Source: Pseudomonas sp. PH1b (GTDB lineage Bacteria > Pseudomonadota > Gammaproteobacteria > Pseudomonadales > Pseudomonadaceae). Taken from it: a stretch of DNA of 64,000 bases. The notes under the pieces are model-generated. The model was given only the letters and a program-made list of their open reading frames with translations, was not told where the DNA came from and made no database searches. The position numbers and the translations under genes are program-made. This document shows positions 34,968 to 42,565 of this stretch, one piece after another. How positions within the stretch are numbered: position 1 is the first letter of the stretch; the number at the start of each line of letters is the position of its first letter. The stretch is taken from NCBI RefSeq assembly GCF_000633395.1, contig NZ_AYMU01000001.1, positions 1 through 64,000 on the forward strand, given 5' to 3'.

Positions 34968-36086
34968 ATGCGAGCTATCAACGTCTGCGGCCTGGCCGCC
35001 AGCGCGGTCCTCGGCCTCGTTTCACTGAGTGCCCTGGGCGATGAAAACCCGGCCCTCAACCCGGGTCACGAATACATGGTGACCACCAACTACCCGAACA
35101 ACCTGCACATTCTCGACCTGGCCACCGACAGCCTGTACAAGACCTGCAAGATGCCCGACGCCTTTGGCCCCGGCACCGTGCAACTGTCCCCGGACCGCAA
35201 GATTGCCTACGTATTGAACAACCACTATGCGGATGTCTATGGCGTCGAGCTCGACAGCTGCAAGCAGGTGTTCCACGCCAGCATCACCCAGCACCCGGGG
35301 GAGAAGGCCCGTTCGATGTTCGCCTTCACCGTCAGCCACGACGGCAAGGAGCTGTACACCGTGGCCAACCCGACCCTGCTGCGCAATGACCGCTACGAGG
35401 TCAAGGAGCCGCGGCTGGATGTCTACGCCACCGACGCCGGGCTGGATGCCAAGCCGCTGCGCAGCTTCCCCGCGCCGCGCCAGCTGACCATCATGCAGAG
35501 TGGCGACGACGGCACCCTGTATGTGGCCGGGCCGGACCTGTACAAGGTCGACGTCAAGAGCGGCAAGTTCGAGGTGCTGATCCCCAGCCGCCACTGGAAA
35601 CGCCCCAACTACAGCGCCCCGGACGTGCTCTACGTGTGGAACCAGCAGACCTTCCGTCATGACTTCTCGCTGCTCTACACCACGGCGAAGTTCAAGGACC
35701 AGAAGCAGGACCCGGCCACCGCCGAAGCGCTCTACGGGTTGTTCAGCGTCGACCTGAAAACCGGCAAGACCGAGACCACCGACTTCGGCCCGCTGACCGA
35801 GATCTACTTCAGCGGCATGCGCTCGCCCAAGGACCCGAACCTGATGTTCGGCGTGCTCAACCGCCTGGCCAAGTACGACATCAAGCAGAAGAAGCTGATC
35901 CAGGCCGCCACCCTGGAGCACTCCTACTACTGCATTTCGTTCAACAAGGCGGGGACCAAGATCTACCTGGCGGGGACCTTCAACGACGTGGCGATCTTCG
36001 ATGTCGACAGCATGCAGCAGGTCGGCAAGATCACCTTGCCCGGCGGCGACATGGCGATTACCACGGCGCAGATCTTCGTGCGCTGA
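34968..36086 (+). CDS. qhpB: Quinohemoprotein amine dehydrogenase beta subunit
   Basis: A 372-aa periplasmic protein with a signal peptide (MRAINVCGLAASAVLGLVSL, cleavage near ALG) and a seven-bladed propeller of YVTN-like repeats, for example HEYMVTTNYPNNLHILDLAT and the last blades around residues 310-365. It covers the gamma subunit in the active enzyme. AAGGA lies 8 bases before ATG 34968. Last gene of qhpADCB; a REP pair follows. Confidence 0.94.
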   Translation: MRAINVCGLAASAVLGLVSLSALGDENPALNPGHEYMVTTNYPNNLHILDLATDSLYKTCKMPDAFGPGTVQLSPDRKIAYVLNNHYADVYGVELDSCKQVFHASITQHPGEKARSMFAFTVSHDGKELYTVANPTLLRNDRYEVKEPRLDVYATDAGLDAKPLRSFPAPRQLTIMQSGDDGTLYVAGPDLYKVDVKSGKFEVLIPSRHWKRPNYSAPDVLYVWNQQTFRHDFSLLYTTAKFKDQKQDPATAEALYGLFSVDLKTGKTETTDFGPLTEIYFSGMRSPKDPNLMFGVLNRLAKYDIKQKKLIQAATLEHSYYCISFNKAGTKIYLAGTFNDVAIFDVDSMQQVGKITLPGGDMAITTAQIFVR

Positions 36087-36109
36087 GCTTGTCTGCAGCT
36101 ACCGGCTCC

Positions 36110-36203
36110 TGCTGTAGGAGCCGGCTTGCCGGCGAAGAGGCCGGCAAGCCATGCAGCGCCCTCACCGACGCCTTCGCGGGTAAGCCCGCTCCTACCGGGC
36201 GGG
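36110..36203. repeat. REP pair (BIME) after qhpB
   Basis: A REP, GTAGGAGCCGGCTTGCCGGC, starts near 36114 and an inverted copy ends near 36200. It lies between convergent genes and covers the stop codon of the gene at 36192. Confidence 0.85.
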
Positions 36204-36590
36204 TACCGGGCAGTTCAAGTCGCCTTCCATGCACTTCAGGTAATTCTTGAAGCTCTCCACCCGAGCCTGGGTCAAGGCCGTGATGCAGTTGCTGTAGCCC
36301 ACCGGATAAAGGCTGCCACCTTCCACGCCGGAAGTGGAAAAACTGCACTCGGCATCGCGGAACGCTACCCAGGCGCGCTGAGCGCTGAGCAGCAGCTTTT
36401 TAGTGTGTGGCTGGTCTTTCAGGCGCTGGTTGATCTGTTGGTAAAGGGCATTCAGCTCCTTGTCCGCGGCCTTGCTCTGCACGCCGGCGCACAGGTTCAT
36501 GTCGGTCTGGGTGCTGCTGTCGCACTCGTCGGCCTGGGCCAATGGAGCAAGCAGCAGTGGCGCAAGGGCCAGGAACAGGATCGCACGCAT
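36192..36590 (-). CDS. LprI-like / DUF1311 periplasmic protein
   Basis: A 132-aa secreted protein with a clear signal peptide (MRAILFLALAPLLLAPLAQA-DE). Six cysteines after cleavage, an ECDSSTQTDMNLC start and the segment AQRAWVAFRDAECSF are characteristic of the lysozyme-inhibitor LprI N-terminal / DUF1311 domain. The family is thought to protect against lysozyme; only the domain is visible here. The last codons overlap a REP element. Confidence 0.85.
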   Translation of the reverse strand: MRAILFLALAPLLLAPLAQADECDSSTQTDMNLCAGVQSKAADKELNALYQQINQRLKDQPHTKKLLLSAQRAWVAFRDAECSFSTSGVEGGSLYPVGYSNCITALTQARVESFKNYLKCMEGDLNCPVPAR

Positions 36591-36629
36591 GGATAGTCTC
36601 GCAATCGGTGAATGAGGTAGAAAGGCAGT

Positions 36630-37952
36630 CTAGTCGCGGCTGGGTTGCCACTCGGGCCAGCGTTGCGCCCCCTCGTCGGCCAGCCAGGGCACATCGTGGG
36701 AGGTCCAGATATGCACCTGGGGCGTCTGCCCCGGGTCATCGTCCAGGGTCGCCACCCGCAGGATCACGTGGGGCTGTGCCGGGCGCTCCGCCAGCAGGTG
36801 AGAACCGCAGACCGAGCAGAAGTGCCGCAGCTTGCCCGGGGACGATTCATAGCTGCTCAGGCGCTCCTGGCCCTGGGTCCACTGGAAGTGTTCGCGCATC
36901 ACCCCGGCGGTGGAGGCATACGCTGCGGCATGGGCCTTGCGGCAGGTCTGGCAATGGCAATGGCCGATGGGCATGTCCAGGCGCTCGACCCGGTACTGCA
37001 CCGCCTTGCACAGGCAACTGCCGAGCAGCGGTCGCACAGGCGTGCGGCGCTGGGCGGCGGCCAGCAGGTCGTCGGCCATGGCCCGGATCTCCTCACCCAT
37101 GTGCAGCTTGGCCAGCCACTGTGGCGGTATGCCCTGGACCCCGTAGAAGGCCCCGGCCAACTGCCCGACGATGGCGGCGGTGGTGTCGGCATCGTCCCCC
37201 AGGTTGGCGGCGGCGAGCACCGCTTGGGCATAGCTGTCGCTGTGCTGGAAGCACCAGAGCGCGGCCTCCAGGGCGTCGACGCAGTAGCCGTTGCCGCGAA
37301 TCTGGTCGCGGCGCTTGTCCAGGTAATGCCCCCGGGCCAGGGCCATCACCTTGGGTTGCCCAAGGTGCGGATCATCCAGCGTTTGCAGCTCGGCCCGGGA
37401 GGCGCCGGCCAGGGCCTTGGCCAGCAACCCGGCCAACAACTGACAGCATTCGATGGCTTCAGCGGCGCCATGGGTGGTGCGCGAACTGGCGCCGGCAAAC
37501 TCGCGGACCTGGGCCAGGTCCGGGTAGTGAAACAGCACCACCGGCGCCAGGCGCATCAGCGAGCCGTTGCCGGCGGTCTGGGGATCGGTCGCCCCGGCGA
37601 ATGGCTGGCCGTGCTCCTGGTACTCGCTCAAGGCCTGGCGCACGGTGCTGCCGATGTCGAAGCATTCACCGGTGGCACTGAGGTAGCCCCATTGCCACCA
37701 GTTGAGGTAGCGGCCCATCTGGTCGGCGGGGTCGAAACCGTCCTTGCGCAACAGGCTTTCGCCCAGGCACAGGGCCATCGAGGTGTCGTCGGTCCATTGC
37801 CCCGGCTGGAGCTTGAAAGGCCCGCCGCCCAGCATGTCGGTCACGTCGGGGAACGAGCCCCGCGGCTTGAATTCCACCGTGGTGCCCACGGCATCGCCAC
37901 AGGCCAGGCCCAGCAGGCAGCCGCGGTAGCGATCGGAAAGGGTCAGCGGCAT
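36630..37952 (-). CDS. ADP-ribosylglycohydrolase fused to a GFA/CENP-V domain
   Basis: A 440-aa two-domain protein. Residues 1 to about 300 are a DraG-type ADP-ribosylhydrolase: GLACGDAVGTTVEF, QWTDDTSMAL (metal Asp pair) and NLGDDADTTAAIVGQLAGA (metal Asp). From about 308 a GFA/CENP-V zinc domain follows: GSCLCKAVQYRVE, GHCHCQTCRKAHAAAY and FCSVCGSHLLAE. The first domain removes ADP-ribose from proteins or small molecules; GFA relatives are glutathione adduct enzymes or zinc-binding folds. The join is in frame without any disturbed bases. Function of the fusion is unknown. Confidence 0.9.
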   Translation of the reverse strand: MPLTLSDRYRGCLLGLACGDAVGTTVEFKPRGSFPDVTDMLGGGPFKLQPGQWTDDTSMALCLGESLLRKDGFDPADQMGRYLNWWQWGYLSATGECFDIGSTVRQALSEYQEHGQPFAGATDPQTAGNGSLMRLAPVVLFHYPDLAQVREFAGASSRTTHGAAEAIECCQLLAGLLAKALAGASRAELQTLDDPHLGQPKVMALARGHYLDKRRDQIRGNGYCVDALEAALWCFQHSDSYAQAVLAAANLGDDADTTAAIVGQLAGAFYGVQGIPPQWLAKLHMGEEIRAMADDLLAAAQRRTPVRPLLGSCLCKAVQYRVERLDMPIGHCHCQTCRKAHAAAYASTAGVMREHFQWTQGQERLSSYESSPGKLRHFCSVCGSHLLAERPAQPHVILRVATLDDDPGQTPQVHIWTSHDVPWLADEGAQRWPEWQPSRD

Positions 37953-38107
37953 GGCTCGTCCTTGAGGAGGGATTGGCCGCCGACATTAGCATTTGTTTAC
38001 CCAGGCCCAAGTGTCATTCAGGCCGGGCCCGGAGCACGTGCCGATCGTGCAACTTGCCGGTTGCGCTAGCGCCCAGGCGGTCTAGTGTTGATCACTGGAG
38101 GTGTCCT

Positions 38108-38566
38108 ATGAACTCATCAGACCGTATTGAAAGAAAGATCCTGCTCAAGGCCGGCCGGGCCCAGGTCTGGGCTGCCCTGAGCCAGGCCGAGGCCTTTGGC
38201 CAATGGTTCGGCGTGGCCCTGCAGGGTCAGCGCTTCACCCCGGGCCAGCAGGTGCGCGGGGCCATTACCTACCCGGGGTACGAGCACCTGACCTGGGACG
38301 TCAGGGTCGAGCAACTGCTGGTGGACGAACTGTTTTCCTTCAGTTGGCATCCCTATGCCGTGGACCCTCAGCAGGACTACTCGGCCGAGCCCACGACCCT
38401 GGTGCAATTCGAACTGGAGGAGCGCGATGACGGCACCTTGCTGCGGGTCACCGAGTCGGGTTTCGACGGCATTCCCGCTGAGCGCCGGCTCAAGGCCTTT
38501 CGCATGAACAGCCGGGGCTGGGACGAGCAGATGAGCAATATCGAGAACTATCTGCAGCAGGGTTGA
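38108..38566 (+). CDS. SRPBCC / AHSA1-like domain protein
   Basis: A 152-aa single-domain protein of the START-like AHSA1 (Aha1 C-terminal) family: IERKILLKAGRAQVWAALSQ at the start, WFGV, TWDVRVEQLLVDELFSFSW and the C-terminal helix. GGAGG lies 7 bases before ATG 38108. These proteins bind hydrophobic ligands; the specific role is unknown. It is divergent from the DraG-GFA gene. Confidence 0.88.
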   Translation: MNSSDRIERKILLKAGRAQVWAALSQAEAFGQWFGVALQGQRFTPGQQVRGAITYPGYEHLTWDVRVEQLLVDELFSFSWHPYAVDPQQDYSAEPTTLVQFELEERDDGTLLRVTESGFDGIPAERRLKAFRMNSRGWDEQMSNIENYLQQG

Positions 38567-38660
38567 AGAGGGGCAGCTGCAAGTCACAAGCGGCACGCCA
38601 GGAGCTGTAAGCGGAGCATAAGAGCTTGCTGCCTGCAGCTGGTCGCTGGAAACTTGCAGC
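38567..38660. repeat. GCTGCAAG-type intergenic repeat
   Basis: Short repeated words CAGCTGCAAG, GCTTGCTGCCTGCAGCTGG and CTTGCAGCTCGC occur in both directions over about 90 bases. The pattern resembles AGCTGCAAGC-rich intergenic repeats seen in pseudomonads. Confidence 0.5.
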
Positions 38661-38687
38661 TCGCTTTTGCTGCCCTTGGATTCATCG

Positions 38688-39491
38688 ATGTTTGAGACTT
38701 ATATCGATCGCTGGCGCTTGCTGCCTGACGGTGAGCCTATTGTCACTCCTGGCAGCCGTCTGCTGCCGGTGCGGCTGGCGGATCAAGCGCCGGCCATGTT
38801 GAAGATCGCCCTGGATGAAAATGAGCAGGCCGGCAATCGGCTGATGGCCTGGTGGGCCGGGCAGGGTGCTGCGCGGGTCTATGCCCAGGCGGACCAGGCC
38901 TTGCTGATGGAGCGGGCCATGGGCTCGGGGTCGTTGATGGGCATGGCGCTCGAAGGCCGCCACGATGAAGTCAGCCAGATTGTCTGTGCCAAGCTGGCGC
39001 GGCTGCATGCGCCGCGTGAGCAGCCTCTGCCGCAGCTGCTAGGGCTCGATCTCTGGTTCGAGGACCTGCGCCAGGTGGCGCGGGTTGAGGGCGGCATTCT
39101 TCTGGAGTGCCTGGCCATGGCCGAGCAGTTGCTCGCGGCGCCCGAGGATGTGGTGGTGCTGCACGGCGATGTGCACCACGACAATGTTCTCGATTTCGGT
39201 GCCCGTGGCTGGCAGGTCATCGACCCCAAGCGAGTGTACGGCGAGCGCGGTTTTGATTTCGCCAACCTGATTGCCAATCCCGACCTGCCCAGTGCCACCG
39301 ATCCTGCACGCTTCAGCCGCCAGGTGCAGGTGATCGGACAATGCGCCGGGCTCGAGCCGCGTCGCCTGGTGCAGTGGGTCCTGGCGTTCAGTGGCTTGTC
39401 GGCCGCCTGGTTTGTTCAGGACGCTGATCAAGCCGGTGTGCGCCACCAGCTCAAGGTCGCGGCGTTGGCGATGCAGGTCCTGGCGCGTTGA
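38688..39491 (+). CDS. Aminoglycoside-phosphotransferase-family kinase
   Basis: A 267-aa kinase-like protein of the APH/streptomycin-kinase type. The catalytic loop is VVVLHGDVHHDNVLDFG, followed by the metal motif WQVIDPKRVYGERGFDFANL. The family phosphorylates aminoglycosides or small alcohols such as homoserine. ATG 38688 is chosen; an in-frame TTG lies upstream. Nothing nearby shows its substrate, and resistance cannot be assumed. Confidence 0.88.
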   Translation: MFETYIDRWRLLPDGEPIVTPGSRLLPVRLADQAPAMLKIALDENEQAGNRLMAWWAGQGAARVYAQADQALLMERAMGSGSLMGMALEGRHDEVSQIVCAKLARLHAPREQPLPQLLGLDLWFEDLRQVARVEGGILLECLAMAEQLLAAPEDVVVLHGDVHHDNVLDFGARGWQVIDPKRVYGERGFDFANLIANPDLPSATDPARFSRQVQVIGQCAGLEPRRLVQWVLAFSGLSAAWFVQDADQAGVRHQLKVAALAMQVLAR

Positions 39492-39514
39492 AATAAGGGT
39501 TTTCGGAAGCAGCG

Positions 39515-39582
39515 CATGGCGAATGTCTTACACGCGCTGTTATTTAATGCGTCTTTTTACCAGATGACTTTGTGTTTAATCT
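39515..39582 (+). promoter_or_regulatory. Promoter and GacA-type upstream site of rsmX
   Basis: CATGGCGAATGTCTTACA at 39515-39532 keeps the right half (CTTACA) and the central AT of the GacA site TGTAAG-N2-AT-N2-CTTACA; the left half is degenerate. TAATCT at 39577-39582 is a likely -10, predicting a start near 39590. The distance fits GacA-controlled sRNA promoters. Confidence 0.6.
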
Positions 39583-39589
39583 TCTTTTC

Positions 39590-39704
39590 CACAACTGCAG
39601 CGCAGGAAGCGCTCAGGATCAAGGAAGGTCGACCATTAGCACGGATGCTGCAGACAGGAAGTCATAATGGTCTTGGAAAAAACCCGCTTCGGCGGGTTTT
39701 TTTT
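39590..39704 (+). ncRNA. rsmX: RsmX-type Gac/Rsm regulatory small RNA
   Basis: About 115 nt with six GGA motifs (39605, 39616, 39623, 39643, 39657 and 39675), among them GCAGGAAGC, CTCAGGATC, ACGGAT and ACAGGAAGT in the loop contexts that bind RsmA/RsmE. A strong terminator ends it. RsmA-sequestering RNAs of this size and GGA density (RsmX about 119 nt) are known in P. protegens. It is named RsmX rather than RsmY/RsmZ because the usual neighbours of those two (rpoS/fdxA or the dnr region) are absent. Confidence 0.8.
39677..39704 (+). terminator. Rho-independent terminator of rsmX
   Basis: CCCGC-TTCG-GCGGG flanked by six A and eight T. It is strong and symmetric, so it could also work on the other strand. 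Confidence 0.93.
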
Positions 39705-39737
39705 CGTCCGGCATTTCGTGTCTGCTGCCTGGGTGCG

Positions 39738-40085
39738 GTGGCCGCTTTGCTACTTCACGCAGTGGAACATCAACCTGGCAGGTTTTTTCAGCCCGACCCT
39801 AAGCGCGGGCTTCTGGGCAACTGGCCGTGGTTGCCGCAGATCGTTGGACTGGGGGCGGCGCTGTTGCCCACCTTGGGCTGGGCGGGAATGTCGTGCCAAG
39901 GGCCGGATTGCCCCGGCATGCTGACGATGCTGGCATTTTTCCTGGGGGCCTTTGTCCTGGCCAATATCCTTGGTGCGCTGTGGATGATCGGTCGGAAGAT
40001 CAAGCTGCTCTGGCGGCGCTGGCGTGCTCCGAATGGCCGTGAGGCGTGCGAGCCGCCCGCCACGGATGATGCCTGCGGCCATTGA
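39738..40085 (+). CDS. Hypothetical small membrane protein
   Basis: An open frame with three hydrophobic stretches (about LPQIVGLGAALLPTLGWAGM, MLTMLAFFLGAFVLANILGA and a short N-terminal one), a basic segment (GRKIKLLWRRWRAP) and a hydrophilic tail. Third positions are GC-rich. The frame stays open leftward into rsmX, so the real start is uncertain; GTG 39738 is the first one clear of the terminator but has no ribosome site. No family was recognised. Confidence 0.4.
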   Translation: MAALLLHAVEHQPGRFFQPDPKRGLLGNWPWLPQIVGLGAALLPTLGWAGMSCQGPDCPGMLTMLAFFLGAFVLANILGALWMIGRKIKLLWRRWRAPNGREACEPPATDDACGH

Positions 40086-40096
40086 CGCCGGTGAGC

Positions 40097-40132
40097 GGGC
40101 GCTCTTCGCCGGCAAGCCGGCTCCTACAGGTG
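40097..40132 (-). repeat. Single REP element
   Basis: TTCGCCGGCAAGCCGGCTCC followed by TAC, in the inverted orientation, between convergent genes. Confidence 0.85.
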
Positions 40133-40135
40133 TGC

Positions 40136-41461
40136 TTAGCGGGTGATCTCGTTGCGGACCTTTTCCAAAGCCTGTTCCAGCAGTGGCAGGCCGATGGAGC
40201 CCAGGGCCAGGCGCAACGCCTGGGGCACGTGGGCGGTGGTGGCGAAAGGCTCGGCCGAGGTCACCGTGACCCCCTGATGTTCCAGGGCCGTCACCACGGC
40301 ATCGGCCCGCCGTCCTTCCGGCAGTTTCAGCCAGAGAAAATACGACGAGCCATAGGCCTGGTACTCGTAGCCCTTGAGTACCCGCCGGGCCAGTTGCTGG
40401 CGGTTGCGGGCATCGTTGCGCTTCTGTTCTTCCAGGCGGTCCACCAGCCCCGACTCGATCCAGCGGCAGCCCAGGGTCACGGTCAATGACGGAGTGCTCC
40501 AGGTGGACACGCGGATCGCCCGCTCCAGGGCCGGAATCATCTCCAGGGGCGCGACGATGAACCCCAGGCGCAACCCCGAGGCGACGCTTTTCGACAGCCC
40601 GGAAATATACAGCGTGCGCTCCGGGGCCAGGGTCTGCAGCGGCGGCGGTGCCGGTTCGGCGAGGAAGGCGTAGGCGCCGTCCTCGATCAGCAGCAGGTCA
40701 TGCTCGCGAGCCAATTGCGCCAGGCGCTGGCGTTCGGCCAGGGGCATCACCGTGCCCAGGGGATTGTGCAGGGTCGGCATGCAGTACAGCGCCCGCACCG
40801 GGCGCCGCCGGCACAAGGCCTGGAGGGCGTCCAGGTCCATCTGGCCGTTGTGCTGGGGCAAGGGCTCCAGGTCCAGGCGATGGACCTGGGCCAGGGTCTT
40901 CAGGCCGGGATAGGTCAGGGCATCCACCGCCAGGATGTCCCCGGGCTGGAGCAGTGCCAGCAGGCTCACCGCCAGCCCCTGCTGGGCGCCGTTGACGATC
41001 AGCACCTGCTCGGCGGCGACGCGGATCTCGCGGTTGCGCAGGTGCCGCGCCGCGGTCTGGCGCTCATGGGGGCGGCCGCCCTGGGGCGCGGAATGCAGCA
41101 GGGCATCCAGGTCGCCGGAGGCGGCTATCGCCCGCAGCCCCTCGCGCAGGCTTTCCGCCTGGCCGGGCAGGGACGGGTAGTTGAACGCCAGGTCCACCGA
41201 GGCGGCGCTGGCCGGGTGCTGTTCCAGGCCCATGCCCCGGGGCAGGCTGGTGTCGCGCACGAAGGTGCCGCGCCCGGGCTCGCCCACCACCAGGCCGATG
41301 GCCTCCAGCTCGTGGTAGACCCGCAGCGCCGTGGCCAGGGCCACCTGCTCGCTGGCCATCAGCGCGCGTACCGTCGGTAGCTGAGTGCCCGGGCACAGCT
41401 GGCCGGCGCGGATGCGCTGGGCGAAGTGATCGACGATGGTTTTGTAGCGGGTACGGCGCAT
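40136..41461 (-). CDS. MocR-type regulator (GntR HTH plus aminotransferase domain)
   Basis: A 441-aa MocR/GabR-family protein. Residues 1-70 form the GntR winged helix (GTQLPTVRALMASEQVALAT and GLVVGEPGRGTFV). The rest is a PLP-binding fold I aminotransferase domain with the PLP lysine in SGLSKSVASGLRLG and the motif PTLHNPLGTVM. It is divergent from a LysE-type exporter gene, its likely target; two TGTATC direct repeats lie between them. Confidence 0.92.
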   Translation of the reverse strand: MRRTRYKTIVDHFAQRIRAGQLCPGTQLPTVRALMASEQVALATALRVYHELEAIGLVVGEPGRGTFVRDTSLPRGMGLEQHPASAASVDLAFNYPSLPGQAESLREGLRAIAASGDLDALLHSAPQGGRPHERQTAARHLRNREIRVAAEQVLIVNGAQQGLAVSLLALLQPGDILAVDALTYPGLKTLAQVHRLDLEPLPQHNGQMDLDALQALCRRRPVRALYCMPTLHNPLGTVMPLAERQRLAQLAREHDLLLIEDGAYAFLAEPAPPPLQTLAPERTLYISGLSKSVASGLRLGFIVAPLEMIPALERAIRVSTWSTPSLTVTLGCRWIESGLVDRLEEQKRNDARNRQQLARRVLKGYEYQAYGSSYFLWLKLPEGRRADAVVTALEHQGVTVTSAEPFATTAHVPQALRLALGSIGLPLLEQALEKVRNEITR

Positions 41462-41475
41462 GCTCGGCCACCTTA

Positions 41476-41504
41476 TGTATCTAGAACACTTTTTTGTTTG
41501 TATC
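41476..41504. promoter_or_regulatory. Direct repeats, likely MocR operator
   Basis: TGTATC at 41476-41481 and again at 41499-41504, 23 bp apart, in the 87-bp gap between the MocR gene and the exporter gene. MocR regulators usually bind direct repeats about two turns apart. Confidence 0.5.
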
Positions 41505-41548
41505 AGGTAGGCGCCCTAATCTAGCGGCTTTTGCGCAGGAGCGCTCAC

Positions 41549-42181
41549 ATGCCGGACCTTTCCACCCTGTCGATCTTCCTCGGCGCCGTGCTGCTGTTGC
41601 TGCTGTCGCCGGGCCCCAACATGGCCTTTGTCATCAGCCACGGCGCAGCCTATGGCTGGCGCGGTGGGGTGGCGTCGGGGCTGGGGATAGGTGCGGCGGA
41701 CATCGGCCTGACCCTGCTCACGGCCACGGGCGTGACCGCCGTGGTAGCCAGCTGGCCGCCGGCGTTCGACCTGTTCCGCTATGCCGGGGTCGCCTACCTG
41801 CTGTGGCTGGCCTGCAAGGCCCTGGGCGAGCGTGGCACCCCCAACCTTGCCGAGACGCCGCGGGTGCCGCTGTCCACGGTGTTTGTCCGGGCCTTGTGCA
41901 ACAGCCTGCTGAACCCCAAGGCGCTGCTGTTCTTCATGGTGTTCCTGCCGCAGTTCGTGCGCCCCGAGCACGGCAGCATCGCTGTGCAACTGCTGGTCCT
42001 GGGCTTGCTGCTGACCCTGGTCAGCGGGGTCTTCCATACTAGCCTGGGGGTCTTCGGCGCGGCCCTGCGCCGTGGTTGGCCCAGCGGCGATTCGCGGCTG
42101 GCCCGCTGGCAATCCTGGCTGCTGGCGGCGGTGCTGCTGGCCCTGGCCCTGCGCCTGGCGCTGCTGGCGCGTCCGCTCTGA
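41549..42181 (+). CDS. LysE/RhtB-family amino-acid exporter
   Basis: A 210-aa inner-membrane exporter with six predicted helices. The N-terminal family motif LLLLLSPGPNMAFVISHGAA and the later NSLLNPKALLFFMVFLPQF are typical of RhtB/LeuE-type proteins. CAGGAG lies 8 bases before ATG 41549. The divergent MocR gene suggests induction by an amino acid or PLP-reactive amine. The antibiotic-monooxygenase-type gene follows after 24 bases and may be in the same transcript. Confidence 0.92.
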   Translation: MPDLSTLSIFLGAVLLLLLSPGPNMAFVISHGAAYGWRGGVASGLGIGAADIGLTLLTATGVTAVVASWPPAFDLFRYAGVAYLLWLACKALGERGTPNLAETPRVPLSTVFVRALCNSLLNPKALLFFMVFLPQFVRPEHGSIAVQLLVLGLLLTLVSGVFHTSLGVFGAALRRGWPSGDSRLARWQSWLLAAVLLALALRLALLARPL

Positions 42182-42205
42182 TTCATCACCCAATGGAGTT
42201 TGCCG

Positions 42206-42565
42206 ATGTACATTGCCGCCTTTATCTACCAGCCAGGCCAGCGCGACGAGGAGTTCCACCGCCTCAGCGCGCTGATCGACGAAATTGCCATCAGCCTGCC
42301 GGGCTTCGTCGGCGCCCAATCCTGGACCAGCGCCGATCAGGGGCTGATCAACGCCAGCTATTACTGGGAGGACGAAGCCTCGATCCAGGCCTTTGCCAGC
42401 CACCCCAGGCACATCGAGGCCAAGCGCCAGTACCGGCGCTGGTACGCCGGTTATCAGGTGGTGATTTCCAGGGTCGAGCGCACCTATGGCGATGGCGCCA
42501 TTACCCAGTTGCTGGGCAATGCCCGCCAGGGCCCGGTGCGCCGCGCCGAGGATTCAGCCGGCTGA
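42206..42565 (+). CDS. Antibiotic biosynthesis monooxygenase (ABM) domain protein
   Basis: A 119-aa dimeric ferredoxin-like-fold protein. FIYQPGQRDEEFHRLSALID, LPGFVGAQSWTSADQGLINA, YYWEDEASIQAFASHPRHIE and KRQYRRWYAGYQV fit the ABM family, which includes quinol oxygenases and small heme-degrading enzymes. GGAG lies 8 bases before ATG 42206. Its last 12 bases overlap the end of the convergent inhA gene. Confidence 0.85.
   Translation: MYIAAFIYQPGQRDEEFHRLSALIDEIAISLPGFVGAQSWTSADQGLINASYYWEDEASIQAFASHPRHIEAKRQYRRWYAGYQVVISRVERTYGDGAITQLLGNARQGPVRRAEDSAG

Noticed and set aside
36087..36203. Inverted repeats after qhpB as a CRISPR-like or attachment site
   Set aside because: The sequences are standard REP elements, not spaced identical direct repeats.
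38688..39491. Calling the APH-type kinase an aminoglycoside resistance gene
   Set aside because: The family covers many kinases of small molecules; the sequence shows the kinase motifs but nothing that fixes the substrate.
39516..39737. Left part of the open frame 39516-40085 as protein
   Set aside because: It runs straight through the rsmX promoter, the GGA-rich RNA and its terminator; only the part after the terminator looks coding.
39667..39924. Plus-strand frame beginning inside the rsmX terminator
   Set aside because: Its start lies in the small RNA and the Cys/Trp/Arg-rich translation resembles no family; the other frame here has better membrane segments.
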